Shown in pieces: positions 1 through 9,679 of a DNA stretch of 64,000 nucleotides. The notes under the pieces are model-generated. The model saw only the letters and a list, made by a program, of their open reading frames with translations, did not search any database and was not told the origin of the DNA. The stretch lies in assembly GCF_900067135.1 (NCBI RefSeq), contig NZ_FJUR01000001.1:1801501-1865500 (forward strand), in the 5' to 3' direction. How positions within the stretch are numbered: the first letter of the stretch is position 1; the number at the start of each line of letters is the position of its first letter. This DNA comes from Rhizobium sp. 9140 (lineage in GTDB: Bacteria > Pseudomonadota > Alphaproteobacteria > Rhizobiales > Rhizobiaceae). The position numbers and the translations under genes were made by a program.

Positions 1-1
1 C

Positions 2-472
2 GACAGCAACAACGACGTTGGCGTAACCGGTAAGCTCGGCGCAACGATCGGCGGCTTCAACGTTTACGGTCTCGCTTCCTACGACGTCGACGTCGAAGAA
101 GCTGCGTTCCGCCTGCTTGCTACGGCTGAAATCGGCCCGGGCACGTTCGGCATCGCTGGCCAGTACGCCACGAACCCGAACTACTACTACGACCGCGCTG
201 AATGGACCGTTGCAGCTGAATACGCTGTAAAGGCAACCGACAAGCTGACGATCACCCCGGCCGCTCAGTACTTCGGCAACGTTCGTACCGGCAGCGACTT
301 CAACAACGATCTCGACGCTTGGAAGGTTGGCCTGACGGCTGGCTACCAGGTTACGGAAGGCCTGCGCACGCTGGCAACCGTCAACTACACGAAGTTCGAC
401 GGCGACGCAGCTGACGCGCTCGTATCCGACGACCAGTGGACTGGCTTCGTTCGCCTTCAGCGCGACTTCTAA
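2..472 (+). CDS. Porin, C-terminal fragment (outer membrane beta-barrel)
   Basis: This is the 3' part of a gene cut by the window edge; 156 codons precede the stop. The translation alternates hydrophobic and polar residues with many Gly, Tyr and Asn, as in transmembrane beta-strands. It ends in a typical beta-barrel terminal strand (WTGFVRLQRDF) with a C-terminal Phe, the BAM recognition signature. Composition and ending match the Rhizobiales general porin family (Omp2/RopA-like), which forms passive diffusion channels for small solutes. Codon use is strongly biased, as expected for an abundant protein. A strong terminator follows directly. The N-terminus and exact paralogue cannot be determined. 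Confidence 0.85.
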   Translation, partial: DSNNDVGVTGKLGATIGGFNVYGLASYDVDVEEAAFRLLATAEIGPGTFGIAGQYATNPNYYYDRAEWTVAAEYAVKATDKLTITPAAQYFGNVRTGSDFNNDLDAWKVGLTAGYQVTEGLRTLATVNYTKFDGDAADALVSDDQWTGFVRLQRDF

Positions 473-500
473 TATCACTTGACCTCACGGTCATTGATGG

Positions 501-528
501 AAAACCCGGCAGCAATGCCGGGTTTTTC
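501..528 (+). terminator. Rho-independent terminator after the porin
   Basis: A perfect GC-rich hairpin (arms AACCCGGC / GCCGGGTT, loop AGCAAT) is followed by a T run. It lies about 30 bases after the porin stop. Confidence 0.85.
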
Positions 529-588
529 GTTTTCGGACGAGACGATGCACGACGGAAACCGACGCGGGCGCAGATTATGCCGCGTCAC

Positions 589-1482
589 TCAAGCCTGTGT
601 CGCGAGAAAGTCCCTGATCGGCTCGATAACGCCGGTGAGGTGGAGGAGGGGAGCGTGACCCTGGCCGGGCACGGTCAACGAATGCAGTCCGGGATGGCGC
701 CGGGCCATGTCCGAAACCGTCTTCTGCGACAACAGCGACGACGTCTCACCGCGGATCACCATGAGCGGCTGCTCCCGAAGGTGATCGAAAAGGGGCCAAA
801 GGTCGGTGAGGGGCGTTTCCGCCGAGAGTTCGAGGAGCGGTGCGACGAGCGCAGGGTCGAAGTCGGGTATGATGACGCCGTTCGTCTCGCGATAGAGGCT
901 TTGCGCCATCTCGTCCCAATCCGACGTTTGAAGGGCGGGAAAGGCTGGTCCGTGCAGCATCTTCAACTCCATGGCCGCGGCACGCCATGATGCGTAGCGG
1001 CCTTCGTCATTCAGATAGCGGGCGATGGCCAGCAGCCCGCCGATCTCGATGACGGGACCGATATCGTTGAGAATGTTGGCGCGTGAAAGTCCGGGCGCCA
1101 TTCCGGGCAGAAGGTGGAGGATCAAGCCGCCACGGGATGTCCCAACGAAGATGGCGGCATCGATGTCGAGCGCGCTGCAGATCTCCAGAACATCGCCCGC
1201 CTCGACCGAGAGCTGGTAGCGGCTCGGGTCCGGGTCCCAGTCGGATCGTCCACGCCCGCGATAATCGACCGCGATCACCCGCCGCGGCTTTTCCCGATCG
1301 TTCGAGATGGCCTGCGCAAAGCCATGGAAGTCGCGGGAGTTGCGGCTGAGTCCGGGGAGGCAGACGACGGGCAGGGGATCGTCGCCATCCCCTGCACGAT
1401 GAGCGGCAGGATACTCCCCCGCAAACAGCGTCAGGCCATCACGAACCCGGATGAAATGCTCGACGATGCCGTGCCTGTCCAT
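589..1482 (-). CDS. Alpha/beta hydrolase
   Basis: A 297-residue alpha/beta-hydrolase-fold protein. An HG-like segment (VVCLPGLSRNS) comes near residue 40. The nucleophile elbow is GTSRGG (Ser in G-x-S-x-G) near residue 115. A late GQGHAPLL segment supplies the catalytic His, and an intervening acidic residue probably completes the triad. No signal peptide is visible, so it is probably cytoplasmic. The ATG is preceded by GGAGGG in good position. It is convergent with the porin and lies 100 bases from the stop of the transglycosylase gene on the same strand. The substrate cannot be inferred; homologues are annotated loosely as esterases or lactonases. Confidence 0.85.
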   Translation of the reverse strand: MDRHGIVEHFIRVRDGLTLFAGEYPAAHRAGDGDDPLPVVCLPGLSRNSRDFHGFAQAISNDREKPRRVIAVDYRGRGRSDWDPDPSRYQLSVEAGDVLEICSALDIDAAIFVGTSRGGLILHLLPGMAPGLSRANILNDIGPVIEIGGLLAIARYLNDEGRYASWRAAAMELKMLHGPAFPALQTSDWDEMAQSLYRETNGVIIPDFDPALVAPLLELSAETPLTDLWPLFDHLREQPLMVIRGETSSLLSQKTVSDMARRHPGLHSLTVPGQGHAPLLHLTGVIEPIRDFLATQA

Positions 1483-1582
1483 ATCCCCTCCATTCGCGGA
1501 AGTTCGTGTTGCTCCGCCGTCTCGATTCTCTCTTCTTTATAGAGGGGACGAAGACGAAAGGAAGAAAGCGGAATCGGCCTGA

Positions 1583-3763
1583 TTAGGACGACTGCCGCCC
1601 CATCCGCAGATCCTCGACGATATCGGCACTTTGTCCGAGTCGCGATTTATAGACCTGGTAGTTCTCCATCACTCGCTGCACGTAGTTGCGCGTCTCGGCG
1701 AAAGGAATGCGCTCGATCCAGTCCACCACCTCATCGATCGATTTTCCGCGCGGATCGCCATAGCGGCCGATCCATTCCGGCACGCGGCGAGGGCCTGCAT
1801 TATAGGCAATGAACGTCAGGATGTAGGAGCCGCCGAAATCATTGATCTGCTCGCCGAGATAATGCGCGCCGAGCGTTGCATTATACCCGGCATCCGTCGT
1901 CAGACGCTCCTTGGAATAGGGGATGCCATGGCGGCTCGCGACAAGCTTTGCCGTCGTCGGCAGGATCTGCAGCAGGCCGCGCGCATTGGCCGGCGACACA
2001 GCAGCCGGATTGAAGGCACTTTCCTGCCGCGCGATGGCATAGGCGAGCGCCTTGCCGGAACCCGAAATATTCGCCGTGCCCGGAATGACGCCCAAGGGAA
2101 AGGCGAGGGCCGCCACATCGATTCCGCGACCGAAGGCCAGCTTGCCGACCTGAAGTGCGAGGCTATGCGTCCGTGTCTTCTCCGACCGCGCAGAAAGAAT
2201 CGCGAGCTCACCCGGACTGGTCAGGTTGTCGGCCAGCGCCAGATAGAGCCCGTCCGCCCGCCATCCGTGACCGGCCGCTTCAAGTCGGCCAATCGCGCGA
2301 ACGGCTTCGCGGCTTTCGAACCGCGTGCGGTCGTCCGCCGTAGGGCTGGGATAGGTGACGTTCAGCGTCTTGCGACCGAGCTTTGCGCTGGCCAGCTGTC
2401 CATAGAATGTACCCGAAAGCGCGGCTGCCTTGGCATAATAGGTCTTAGCCTGTCCGGGTCCACCCTTCTCGGCAGCGCGGCCGAGCCAATAATAGGCGCG
2501 CGACACCGAGATCGGCCGATTGGACGCCTTGAGAATGCGCTCGAAATGCGCGGCGGCCGTTTGCCCGTCCTGAAGACCACGCAGCGCATACCAGCCGGCA
2601 TGAAATTCCGCATCCACCACATCGGCGGCATCCGTGGCCACATGCGCAGCGGCAACCCGGTAGGCACCGCGGAAATCTCCGGCATCCGCCAACCCCCGGC
2701 TGATGATCCGCTGCTCGACCCACCACTCTCCCGTGTCGATCAGGCGTTCGGGGTCTTTCGGCAGTTGCGACAGGAGCTTTGCGGCCGCGACGTACTTCTC
2801 CTGCTTGCGCAACTGCTCGATCCGCACGAACAGAAAGGCCGGATCGCTGCGCCAGGACGGATCGACGGCGGCGATCAGCGCATCCGCATTCGCAGCCTTC
2901 TTCGACATGGCGATCCAGGCGCGATAGAGCGACTGCGCCTTGCCGAGATCGCTGAAGCGCGTCGCCTGCTCGAAACGGCCGCGATATAGCAGCATTTCCA
3001 TGCGGCGCTTATGGTCTGCCGTCGTCAGCAGGCTTGTAAATTCCGCAAGCACCTCTGTTTCCGTCGCGGCGTCCAGCGCTTTCGTCGCCCAGAGCGTACG
3101 GAGCCGGGTTGCCGCCTGCCGCGCGTCGCCTTTCGCAACCAGCGCCCGCGCGAGAATCAGCGTGCCCTCCGACGTCTCGGGCGTGGTGCTGCCGAAGGCC
3201 GCGAGCACATCCTTCGGCGCCGGGTTCTCCCGGTAGAGCGCGCGTTCCGAGCTGGCGCGCAGCCCGCTGAGGCCCGGCCAGCCTTTCAGTTCCTGCTGCG
3301 CGCGGGCGATTTCGTAGGACGGAATGCCCTTCTGCGTCGATTGCGCGATGGCCCAGGTGAGGATGTGCCGGTCGAGCGTATCGTCGTCCATGGCGTTGCG
3401 CACCGCGATGGCGCGCACGGGATCGCGATTCGACAGTGCGTCCAAACCGTCCTTGAGGGCGGCAACGGAGGCCGGGATGGTGCTGCGCGGAATGGCGCCG
3501 GTCATGCCGCCATCCGCCATGCCGCTGAAGGCGGCCGGCGCCTTGGGAACGGGCACGAAGGCTTCCGCCGCGGATGCCACGTCTGTCGAGTGCGAACGGG
3601 GCGGTTGCGAAAGGGGCGGTTGCGAAAGGGGCGGGCGCGAAAGAGGGAGGGGGACGCCGACCGGCTCCGCCTGTGCGGCGATACTCGGGACGAAGAGCAC
3701 GCCGAGTCCGAGCGTGGAAACACCCAAAGCGGCGATCAGTGTTCGATGGATGGCACCACGCAT
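1583..3763 (-). CDS. slt: Soluble lytic murein transglycosylase
   Basis: It cleaves the MurNAc-GlcNAc bond of peptidoglycan with formation of 1,6-anhydro ends, in the periplasm. The start chosen (MRGAIHRT) gives 726 residues, is preceded by a GGGAAAG ribosome-binding site and opens directly into a hydrophobic signal peptide ending near AQAEP. A start 13 codons upstream is possible. The middle is a long alpha-helical superhelix (U/L-domain like). The C-terminal SLT domain carries the catalytic Glu in ARQESAFNP, followed by ARGLLQILP and a YNAGPRRV segment, all diagnostic of family 1 transglycosylases. Just after the signal peptide is a short Pro-rich repeat (PLSQP units). The upstream region carries 14-bp tandem repeats. 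Confidence 0.93.
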   Translation of the reverse strand: MRGAIHRTLIAALGVSTLGLGVLFVPSIAAQAEPVGVPLPLSRPPLSQPPLSQPPRSHSTDVASAAEAFVPVPKAPAAFSGMADGGMTGAIPRSTIPASVAALKDGLDALSNRDPVRAIAVRNAMDDDTLDRHILTWAIAQSTQKGIPSYEIARAQQELKGWPGLSGLRASSERALYRENPAPKDVLAAFGSTTPETSEGTLILARALVAKGDARQAATRLRTLWATKALDAATETEVLAEFTSLLTTADHKRRMEMLLYRGRFEQATRFSDLGKAQSLYRAWIAMSKKAANADALIAAVDPSWRSDPAFLFVRIEQLRKQEKYVAAAKLLSQLPKDPERLIDTGEWWVEQRIISRGLADAGDFRGAYRVAAAHVATDAADVVDAEFHAGWYALRGLQDGQTAAAHFERILKASNRPISVSRAYYWLGRAAEKGGPGQAKTYYAKAAALSGTFYGQLASAKLGRKTLNVTYPSPTADDRTRFESREAVRAIGRLEAAGHGWRADGLYLALADNLTSPGELAILSARSEKTRTHSLALQVGKLAFGRGIDVAALAFPLGVIPGTANISGSGKALAYAIARQESAFNPAAVSPANARGLLQILPTTAKLVASRHGIPYSKERLTTDAGYNATLGAHYLGEQINDFGGSYILTFIAYNAGPRRVPEWIGRYGDPRGKSIDEVVDWIERIPFAETRNYVQRVMENYQVYKSRLGQSADIVEDLRMGRQSS

Positions 3764-3794
3764 GAAGACTTTCCCGCCTATGATCAACCCGCCG

Positions 3795-3861
3795 TTTGGC
3801 AATCCTACCGCATTTGGCCTACCGCATTCGGCCTACCGTATTTCGCCTATCGCATTTGGCA
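3795..3861. repeat. 14-bp tandem repeat between slt and dapA
   Basis: Three consecutive 14-base units (3811-3824 CATTTGGCCTACCG, 3825-3838 CATTCGGCCTACCG, 3839-3852 TATTTCGCCTATCG) are flanked by degenerate partial units on both sides. They sit immediately upstream of slt on its strand. The function is unknown. The rest of the 350-base gap between slt and dapA presumably holds their divergent promoters; no other structure was recognised. Confidence 0.8.
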
Positions 3862-4113
3862 AGCGAGACGCTAATGAAAGATTAAACCGTTCCTGGATCC
3901 TGACATTGCCCTGAACCGTGATCGTCTCGTGTTCAAAAATAAGCGTGAACCGCCTGAACCCTCAGGCCGCCTCGTCCGTTCCGCTCTGCGTCGTCGCTGC
4001 CAGTCAATGCTTGCCGCCGGAGATCGGGACGATTAAGGTGCCGGCAATTTTCTAACCGTGAAATACGGCCGAAGCATGGGTCTCCAGTGCCCGCGCGCCG
4101 TCAGGAGTCGTGC

Positions 4114-4998
4114 ATGTTCAAGGGATCCATTCCCGCTCTCGTCACCCCGTTCACACCGGCCGGCGCCGTGGATGAGGACGCATTCGTCGATCACGTCCAG
4201 TGGGTGATCTCCGAGGGTAGTCACGGTGTCGTTCCGGTGGGAACGACGGGCGAATCCCCCACTCTGTCGCATGCCGAGCACAAGCGCGTCGTCGAACTCT
4301 GCATCGAGGCCGCCGGTGGTCGCGTTCCCGTCATCGCCGGTGCCGGGTCCAACAATACGCGCGAGGCGATCGAGCTTGCCCAGCACGCGGAGAAGGCTGG
4401 CGCCGACGGTATCCTCGTCGTGACACCTTATTATAACAAGCCGACGCAGAAGGGGCTTTATGCCCACTTTTCGGCGATCGCCGAGGCCGTCAAGCTTCCG
4501 ATCGTCATCTACAATATTCCCGGCCGGTCGGTCATCGATATGTCGCCGGAAACCATGGGTGCACTGCGCAAGGCCTACCCGTCGATCCTGGGTGTGAAGG
4601 ACGCGACCGGCAAGATCGAGCGCGTATCCGAACAGCGTATCACCTGTGGTCCGGATTTCGTCCAGCTTTCGGGCGAAGACGCGACGGCGCTCGGCTTCAA
4701 CGCTCATGGCGGCGTCGGCTGTATTTCCGTCACGGCCAATGTCGCGCCGCGTTTGTGCGCCGCGTTCCAGGAAGCGACGCTTGCCGGCGATTTCGCCAAG
4801 GCACTCGCCTATCAGGACCAGTTGATGCCACTGCACAAGGCCATCTTCATGGAGCCGGGCGTCTGCGGATCGAAGTTCGCGCTGAACCGGCTGCGTGGCA
4901 TGAGCCGGCACGTCCGCTCGCCGCTGATGTCGTCGCTTGAGCCCGCAACCGAAAGCGCGATCAAGGCAGCGCTCGTCCATGCAGGGCTGCTGAACTGA
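4114..4998 (+). CDS. dapA: 4-hydroxy-tetrahydrodipicolinate synthase
   Basis: Condenses pyruvate with aspartate semialdehyde, the first committed step of lysine and meso-diaminopimelate synthesis. The 294-residue TIM-barrel protein has the GTTGESPTL motif (hydroxyl relay) near residue 45, a Tyr in YYNKPTQKG, and the Schiff-base Lys in [12 protein letters not shown]. The ATG at 4114 is preceded by CAGGAG; an in-frame start 27 bases upstream lacks such support. Its TGA overlaps the ATG of smpB, so the two are probably co-translated. Length and motifs match the family fully. Confidence 0.97.
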   Translation: MFKGSIPALVTPFTPAGAVDEDAFVDHVQWVISEGSHGVVPVGTTGESPTLSHAEHKRVVELCIEAAGGRVPVIAGAGSNNTREAIELAQHAEKAGADGILVVTPYYNKPTQKGLYAHFSAIAEAVKLPIVIYNIPGRSVIDMSPETMGALRKAYPSILGVKDATGKIERVSEQRITCGPDFVQLSGEDATALGFNAHGGVGCISVTANVAPRLCAAFQEATLAGDFAKALAYQDQLMPLHKAIFMEPGVCGSKFALNRLRGMSRHVRSPLMSSLEPATESAIKAALVHAGLLN

Positions 4999-5474
4999 TG
5001 GCCCCGAAGGGCAGCGAGCGCACCGTTCGCAAGATCGTCGCCGAAAACCGCAAGGCGCGCTACAATTACGAGATCCTCGACACTTACGAGGCAGGTCTTG
5101 TGCTGACCGGCACCGAAGTGAAGTCGCTGCGCGAAGGCAAGGCCAATATCGCCGAATCCTACGCGACGGACGAGGCCGGTGAGATATGGTTGATCAATTC
5201 CTATCTGCCGGAATATCTGCAGGCCAACCGCTTCAACCACGAGCCGCGCCGCCGCCGCAAGCTTCTGCTGTCCAAGCGCGAAGTGAACCGGCTGCAGGGG
5301 GCCGTAAACCGCGAGGGCATGTCGCTGATCCCGCTGAAGATCTATTTCAACGATCAGGGACGCGCCAAGCTCGAGCTGGCACTCGGCAAGGGCAAGAAGC
5401 TGCATGACAAGCGGGAAAGCGAGAAAGAGCGCGACTGGAACCGCCAGAAGAGTCGTCTCCTGAAGGACGGCTGA
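4998..5474 (+). CDS. smpB: SsrA-binding protein
   Basis: A tmRNA-binding protein required for trans-translation, which rescues stalled ribosomes. It has 158 residues. The N-terminal OB-fold core ([28 protein letters not shown]) and the basic C-terminal tail rich in Lys/Arg ([20 protein letters not shown]) are the family hallmarks. The start codon overlaps the dapA stop by one base (TGATG), indicating translational coupling. The dapA-smpB pair is common in Rhizobiales. Confidence 0.97.
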   Translation: MAPKGSERTVRKIVAENRKARYNYEILDTYEAGLVLTGTEVKSLREGKANIAESYATDEAGEIWLINSYLPEYLQANRFNHEPRRRRKLLLSKREVNRLQGAVNREGMSLIPLKIYFNDQGRAKLELALGKGKKLHDKRESEKERDWNRQKSRLLKDG

Positions 5475-5526
5475 GGCGCGCAGGCGATGTTGGTCGGCGC
5501 CGGGGCGCCAATCCGGGGTTACGACG

Positions 5527-6111
5527 TCAGTTCAGATCGTCCTGATGCGCCGGCTCGACAACGCGTGATTGCCGCTCGGACGGATCGCGTCCGATTTCAG
5601 TCTTCAGACTGACAAGGTCGATGAAATGATCTGCCTGGCGCCGCAGGTCGTCGGCGATCATCGGCGGCTGCGTCGACATGGTGGACACCACCGATACTTT
5701 CCGTCCCTTGCGCTGCAACGCCTCCACAAGCGTGGTGAAATCGCCGTCGCCCGAAAAGATCACGAGGTGATCGACGGTTTCCGACTGCTCCATGGCATCG
5801 ATAGCAAGCTCGATGTCCATATTGCCTTTAATTTTCCGACGGCCGAGCGAATCAGTAAATTCCTTGGCAGGCTTCGTCACGACCTTGTAGCCATTGTAGT
5901 CCAGCCAGTCGATCAAAGGGCGGATCGAAGAGTACTCCTGATCCTCGATCAGCGCCGTGTAATAATAGGCGCGCAGCAGATAGCCCCGCTTCTGAAAAGC
6001 TTTCAAAAGCTTACGATAATCAATGTCGAAGCCGAGGCTTTTCGACGCGGCGTACAGGTTCGCGCCATCGATAAAGAGAGCTATTTTTTCGCGGGGATCG
6101 AACATCGGCAT
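5527..6111 (-). CDS. NYN-domain (LabA/DUF88-like) protein, probable RNase
   Basis: A 194-residue protein of the NYN superfamily (PIN-like nuclease fold). The acidic residues expected in the metal site are visible: FIDGANLY near residue 14, KGNMDIELAIDAM near residue 98, and FSGDGDF near residue 119. Members are predicted or shown to be RNases acting in RNA processing or turnover, but the substrate of this one is unknown. Convergent with smpB. Two starts two codons apart (MPMFDPRE) cannot be separated. The 30-residue C-terminus after the domain is polar and probably disordered. Confidence 0.88.
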   Translation of the reverse strand: MPMFDPREKIALFIDGANLYAASKSLGFDIDYRKLLKAFQKRGYLLRAYYYTALIEDQEYSSIRPLIDWLDYNGYKVVTKPAKEFTDSLGRRKIKGNMDIELAIDAMEQSETVDHLVIFSGDGDFTTLVEALQRKGRKVSVVSTMSTQPPMIADDLRRQADHFIDLVSLKTEIGRDPSERQSRVVEPAHQDDLN

Positions 6112-6603
6112 TCCTTCAGTCCGGCGAGGAGCGCAATTTTTTCTGTCCGTTATCAGACGCGAAACAAGTGCAGACCGGGGGGATCATGATGACTGTCCTT
6201 ATCGCACCAGTGATCGAGAGAAAAGTTCGATAGAAGACAAACGTCGTTCGAGCACAATTTTTCCCGGCTCACTAGTCTCGATCGGCAATGCACACATCAA
6301 CATGACAAACGAACTCCTAAATATGTGGTAAGCTGTCCACTTTTCACACAGATCTAATGTTGCAACCGGGCTTTTGCAATTTTCACGATAAGGTCTCGAA
6401 ACAATACTATCGGCAACGCTTACCCTTTATCGCTCGCCCTCGCATGAAAAACTTGAATTTTCAGGCCAATGGCTGTATCCGGCAACCAATCCGTTCCTGA
6501 GAGCCGGAAAGCCGCGCCAGCCTCGGCCGCTCTCGTCATCAATATCTGCGCAGGCAGGCAGCTTTTGGCCGCGCCCGGCGCTTGAACCATCGAAGGATAC
6601 GCA
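6112..6603. other. Intergenic region between the NYN gene and rpoZ
   Basis: A 492-base divergent gap. It is more AT-rich than the flanking genes and must hold promoters for both. No ORF with coding character, RNA gene or terminator was recognised. Confidence 0.5.
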
Positions 6604-7005
6604 ATGGCCCGCGTTACGGTCGAAGATTGCATCGACAAGGTCGATAACCGCTTTGAGCTCGTGCTCCTCGCCAGCCACCGTGCGCGCCTGATCTCCCAGG
6701 GCGCGGCGATCACCATCGATCGCGACAACGACAAGAACCCGGTCGTGGCGCTGCGCGAGATCGCCGACGAGACCCTGTCCCCCGGCGATCTTAAAGAAGA
6801 TCTGATCCACTCGCTGCAGAAGCACGTCGAGGTCGATGAGCCCGAAGCGGATCCGGCCTCCATCACGGGCAGCTCGGCAAACTTCGCGGACGCTTCCGAG
6901 GACGACGATCAACCCGAAGCCGTGACCTTCGACCGCATGACGGAAGAAGAACTGCTGGCCGGCATCGAGGGCCTCGTTCCGCCGGAAAAGAGCGACGACT
7001 ACTGA
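6604..7005 (+). CDS. rpoZ: RNA polymerase omega subunit
   Basis: The small RNAP subunit that helps beta' fold and forms part of a ppGpp site in proteobacteria. It has 133 residues. The N-terminal [20 protein letters not shown] and the following [11 protein letters not shown] helix are near-invariant. The C-terminal half is acidic and lineage-specific, as usual in Rhizobiales. It is followed by a terminator and then rsh; the rpoZ-rsh order is widely conserved and links the ppGpp target with the ppGpp synthetase. Confidence 0.97.
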   Translation: MARVTVEDCIDKVDNRFELVLLASHRARLISQGAAITIDRDNDKNPVVALREIADETLSPGDLKEDLIHSLQKHVEVDEPEADPASITGSSANFADASEDDDQPEAVTFDRMTEEELLAGIEGLVPPEKSDDY

Positions 7006-7031
7006 TCGTCCCTATCAGCATTTGATCTTCG

Positions 7032-7064
7032 AAGCGCCGGCATCGTCCGGCGCTTTGTCGTTTT
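7032..7064 (+). terminator. Terminator after rpoZ
   Basis: A perfect 9-bp hairpin (AAGCGCCGG / CCGGCGCTT, loop CATCGT) is followed by TGTCGTTTT. It separates rpoZ from rsh. The remaining bases up to 7312 should contain the rsh promoter; no clear box was assigned. Confidence 0.8.
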
Positions 7065-7312
7065 GGCCGCCCTTCAGCTCCCGCGTCCCTTTGCATCGCA
7101 ACGCCGGAGCTTCGCTGCGGCGATAAAGCGCGGAAAATTTGCGCATCTATGATTCCGATGGTGGGAAATCGACGGTAGCGCCATGATATACCGGAAGAAT
7201 CGCGCCCGATTGCACCGGACGCGCTTTCAGTTGCTGCTGCGTCATGATTTAAATGGATTTCCATTAAAGGAGTGATGCTGCAGATACACAGCCCCCGCGG
7301 AGCCGCACACGC

Positions 7313-9541
7313 ATGATGCGCCAATATGAACTCGTCGAACGGGTTCAGAAATACAAGCCCGACGTCAACGAGGCATTGCTCAACAAGGCCTACGTCTATG
7401 CCATGCAGAAGCATGGTCAGCAGAAGCGCGCCAGTGGCGACCCCTATATTTCGCATCCGCTGGAAGTCGCAGCTATCCTGACCGAAATGCACCTCGACGA
7501 GGCGACGATCGCGGTCGCGCTGCTGCACGACACCATCGAGGATACGACGGCGACGCGGGCGGAGATCGATGATCTCTTCGGAGAGGACATCGGGGCGCTG
7601 GTCGAGGGCCTGACCAAGATCAAGAAGCTCGATCTCGTCAGCCGCAAGGCCAAGCAGGCGGAAAACCTGCGAAAGCTGCTGCTGGCCATCTCCGACGACG
7701 TGCGCGTCCTCCTCGTCAAGCTTGCCGACCGGCTGCACAACATGCGCACGCTCGACCATATGTCGGCGGAAAAGCGCGCCCGGATCTCCGAGGAGACGAT
7801 GGAGATCTATGCGCCGCTGGCCGGCCGCATGGGCATGCACGATATGCGCGAGGAGCTGGAAAACCTCTCCTTCCGTCACATCAATCCCGATGCCTTCGAA
7901 ACCGTGACGCAGCGGCTGGACGAGCTTTCGGCGCGCAACGAGGGGCTGATCAAGAAGATCGAGGACGAGCTGGGCGATCTGCTCGCCGCCAAGGGCCTGA
8001 CCGGCATCGCCGTCAAGGGGCGGCAGAAGAAGCCCTATTCCGTCTTCCGCAAGATGCAGTCCAAGTCCCTGTCCTTCGAGCAGCTGTCCGATGTCTGGGG
8101 CTTCCGGGTAATCGTCGAGGACATTCCCGCCTGTTACCGCGCACTCGGCATCGTCCACACCCGCTGGCGCGTCGTTCCCGGCAGGTTCAAGGATTATATC
8201 TCGACGCCGAAGCAGAACGACTACCAGTCGATCCACACCACCATCGTCGGCCCGTCGCGCCAGCGCATCGAGCTGCAGATCCGCACGCGGCGCATGCACG
8301 AGATCGCCGAATACGGCATCGCGGCCCATACGCTCTACAAGGATGGCGCGGAGACACAGCAGGGTGACGTCAAGCTGTCGCCGACTTCCAACGCCTATTC
8401 CTGGCTGCGCCGCACCATCGAGGCGCTGGCGGAAGGCGACAATCCGGAAGAGTTTCTGGAGCATACCAAGCTCGAGCTTTTCCAGGATCAGGTCTTCTGT
8501 TTCACGCCAAAGGGCCAGCTGATCGCCTTGCCGCGTGGCGCGACGCCGATCGATTTCGCCTATGCGGTGCACACCAATATCGGCGATACCTGCGTCGGCG
8601 CAAAGATCAACGGGCGGATCATGCCGCTGGTCACGCGGCTCGCCAATGGCGACGAGGTCGAGATCGTCCGTTCGGGCATACAGGTGCCTCCGGCGGCCTG
8701 GGAGGAGATCGTCGTCACCGGCAAGGCCCGCGCCGCCATCCGCCGTGCGACCAAGGCGGCCATCCGCAAGCAATATTCGGGTCTCGGCTTCCGCATCCTC
8801 GAGCGCACGTTCGAGCGCGCCGGCAAGCCGTTTACGCGCGAGGCAATGAAGCCGATCCTGCACCGGCTCGGCCAGAAAGAGGTCGAGGACGCCATCGCCG
8901 CCGTCGGCCGCGGCGAGCTTTCCTCCCTCGACGTGCTGCGTGCCATGCACCCCGACCACCAGGACGAACGCGTCACGCCAAAACCCTCGACGGACGACGG
9001 CTGGTTCGCGATGCGCTCCGCCGCCGGCATGGCGTTCAAGATCCCCGGTCATTCCAAGGACAGCGCGACGGCGATCGATGCCGGCGGGCCGGAAGACCTG
9101 CCGATCCGTGGCCTCTCGGGCAATGCCTTCGTTCACTTCAGCGCGTCCGGCGCCGTGCCTGGCGACCGCATCGTCGGCATCATGGAGAAGGACAAGGGGA
9201 TCACCATCTATCCGATCCAGTCGCCGAGCCTGCAGCAGTTCGACGACGAATCGGAGCGGTGGATCGATGTGCGCTGGGATCTCGACCAGGCCAACAACAC
9301 CCGCTTCATGGTCCGCGTGCAGGTCAACGCGCTGAACGAGCCGGGCACGCTGGCTGATATCGCCCAGTCGCTGGCCACCGGCGACATCAACATCCGCGCC
9401 ATCACCATGGGGCCGATCGCCGCCGATTTCAGCGAGTTGATGCTCGATCTCGAGGTCTGGGACCTGCGCCAGCTGAACCATATGCTGACGCAGCTGAAGG
9501 AACTGCCGGTCGTCTCTACCGTGAAGCGGGTCTTTCTCTGA
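7313..9541 (+). CDS. rsh: Bifunctional (p)ppGpp synthetase/hydrolase Rsh
   Basis: The single long RelA/SpoT homologue of alphaproteobacteria; it makes and degrades the stringent-response alarmone (p)ppGpp. It has 742 residues. The N-terminal HD hydrolase domain has an intact HDTIED motif at residues 72-77, so hydrolase activity is expected. A synthetase domain follows (GRFKDYISTPKQNDYQSIHT around residue 300), then a TGS domain (residues about 385-450, FTPKGQLIALPRGATPIDFAYAVH split across the strand turns) and a C-terminal ACT domain (about 665-742). The start is one of two adjacent ATGs. In Rhizobiaceae Rsh also affects EPS production and symbiosis, which may be relevant to the EPS locus nearby. 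Confidence 0.96.
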   Translation: MMRQYELVERVQKYKPDVNEALLNKAYVYAMQKHGQQKRASGDPYISHPLEVAAILTEMHLDEATIAVALLHDTIEDTTATRAEIDDLFGEDIGALVEGLTKIKKLDLVSRKAKQAENLRKLLLAISDDVRVLLVKLADRLHNMRTLDHMSAEKRARISEETMEIYAPLAGRMGMHDMREELENLSFRHINPDAFETVTQRLDELSARNEGLIKKIEDELGDLLAAKGLTGIAVKGRQKKPYSVFRKMQSKSLSFEQLSDVWGFRVIVEDIPACYRALGIVHTRWRVVPGRFKDYISTPKQNDYQSIHTTIVGPSRQRIELQIRTRRMHEIAEYGIAAHTLYKDGAETQQGDVKLSPTSNAYSWLRRTIEALAEGDNPEEFLEHTKLELFQDQVFCFTPKGQLIALPRGATPIDFAYAVHTNIGDTCVGAKINGRIMPLVTRLANGDEVEIVRSGIQVPPAAWEEIVVTGKARAAIRRATKAAIRKQYSGLGFRILERTFERAGKPFTREAMKPILHRLGQKEVEDAIAAVGRGELSSLDVLRAMHPDHQDERVTPKPSTDDGWFAMRSAAGMAFKIPGHSKDSATAIDAGGPEDLPIRGLSGNAFVHFSASGAVPGDRIVGIMEKDKGITIYPIQSPSLQQFDDESERWIDVRWDLDQANNTRFMVRVQVNALNEPGTLADIAQSLATGDINIRAITMGPIAADFSELMLDLEVWDLRQLNHMLTQLKELPVVSTVKRVFL

Positions 9542-9656
9542 GCGGTCTGCCTGCAAGATAGGCTGCTGCTGAACGCGGTATGCGCCGACAGCATGGCTGC
9601 CCGCCGAACCCGGCGCTGGTGCAAAGGCAACGATACGCTTATGTTCTGGCTCGGGA

Positions 9657-9678
9657 GGTAAACGAAGAAAGGTTTACC
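9657..9678 (+). promoter_or_regulatory. Inverted repeat over the ribosome-binding site of the DUF3563 gene
   Basis: GGTAAAC (9657-9663) and GTTTACC (9672-9678) form a 7-bp inverted repeat. It encloses the purine-rich GAAGAAAG and ends one base before the ATG at 9680. Folded in mRNA it would mask the Shine-Dalgarno region; as DNA it could be an operator. Confidence 0.45.
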
Positions 9679-9679
9679 A

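Noticed and set aside
6863..9556. A 897-codon minus-strand open frame
   Set aside because: Antisense to rsh, whose motifs are intact; composition is typical of shadow frames.
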